Below are positions 43,741-44,150 of a stretch of 44,150 nucleotides of DNA, in pieces. Position 1 is the stretch's first letter, and each line of letters opens with the position of its first letter. Position numbers and translations under genes: made by a program. The notes beneath the pieces are model-generated. The model searched no databases, was not told the origin of the DNA, and was given only the letters and a program-made list of their open reading frames with translations. The DNA comes from Pilatotrama ljubarskyi (taxonomy: Eukaryota > Basidiomycota > Agaricomycetes > Polyporales > Polyporaceae), in contig MU277798.1 of assembly GCA_022385805.1 (NCBI GenBank), forward strand, positions 1 through 44,150, given 5' to 3'.

Positions 43741-44150
43741 TCAAGTCCCCAGCCCAAGCATCTTGACCATCTCCAGCACCTTTGGCTTAGCCAGCGACTT
43801 TGTGAGGATGTCTGCCGGCATGTCCGAGGTGCGGAGATGCTCAATCTCAATCCGACCCTTGGCTACTTCATCCCGGAGCCAGTAGAAGCGCAAATCGAGG
43901 TGCTTCATGCGGCCATGATGCTCAGGATTTTTCGCAACAGAGAGCGCAGAGAGATTGTCAATCCTGAGCCGCGAGGCTGCAGAGACGTCGAATCCAAACT
44001 CTGTGAGCAGGTTTCGCAGCCAGAGCACTTCCTGGCCTGCAGAGACCGCTGCAACAAACTCTGCCTCTGTGGTGGAGAGTGCAACAATGGACTGGAGACG
44101 ACTAGACCAGGAGATCGCACCTGTACCCATCTTGATCACATAGCCAGAGG
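43741..44150 (-). CDS. pol: copia pol C-terminus (RNase H), partial at the window edge
   Basis: The minus frame is open from the window end to TGA 43743-43741 with no internal stop. It contains GAISWSSRLQSIVALSTTEA, then EVLWLRNLLTEFGF, HHGRMKHLDLRFYWLRD and MPADILTKSLAKPKV, the RNase H end of a Ty1/copia polyprotein. It inserted into the integrase of copia copy 2. This is the only retrotransposon coding piece here without visible damage, so the element may be young. Confidence 0.92.
   Translation of the reverse strand, partial: SGYVIKMGTGAISWSSRLQSIVALSTTEAEFVAAVSAGQEVLWLRNLLTEFGFDVSAASRLRIDNLSALSVAKNPEHHGRMKHLDLRFYWLRDEVAKGRIEIEHLRTSDMPADILTKSLAKPKVLEMVKMLGLGT

Overview
The window looks like repeat-rich nuclear DNA of a basidiomycete fungus, most likely an Agaricomycete. 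Three things point there: spliced genes with many introns of about 48-70 bp (GT...AG), a Plavaka-type transposase and a hAT transposase of the kind common in mushroom genomes, and chromodomain Ty3/gypsy elements with 5-bp target duplications. I see no convincing host housekeeping gene, no structural RNA gene and no prokaryotic feature. Almost everything recognisable is transposable-element sequence, mostly decayed and often nested.

Layout. 1-7447: a nearly complete Ty3/gypsy chromovirus on the + strand (5' LTR cut by the window edge, gag, pol with chromodomain, 3' LTR). It carries an extra, spliced, antisense gene for a Cys-rich coiled-coil protein between pol and the 3' LTR. 7630-8690: a spliced minus-strand pseudogene of unknown function. 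9730-9906: a 35-bp minisatellite. 10176-14399: a spliced Plavaka-type transposase pseudogene, split by an 871-bp LTR-like insertion. 14937-15254: the C-terminal end of a tyrosine recombinase, cut off by 15255-18400, a 5'-truncated Ty1/copia element that carries its own 861-bp LTR-like insertion. 18401-20236: an inverted gypsy pol fragment fused to half of another LTR. 20972-21396: a solo copia LTR with a perfect target duplication. About 22010-25510: a hAT transposase pseudogene on the minus strand with at least eight introns. 26082-31958: several solo LTRs separated by sequence with little coding evidence. 33190-39095: a second, unrelated Ty3/gypsy element, interrupted by two MITE-like insertions and by a solo LTR of the first gypsy family. 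39964-44150: an inverted solo LTR broken by a minus-strand copia element that is a near-identical twin of the one at 15255-18400. That copia element is itself broken by a further copia element running off the right edge.

How it fits together. The window is a record of nested insertion. The order of events can be read from interrupted reading frames, 5-bp duplications (TAAAG, CAACC, ATAAA) and one empty/filled site pair (ACGC). Many inactivating changes are compatible with C-to-T change at CpG (CGA to TGA stops, loss of catalytic residues), which suggests methylation-driven decay. The only open, apparently undamaged coding piece is the RNase H end of the copia element at the right edge. The most unusual item is the antisense spliced gene inside the chromovirus.
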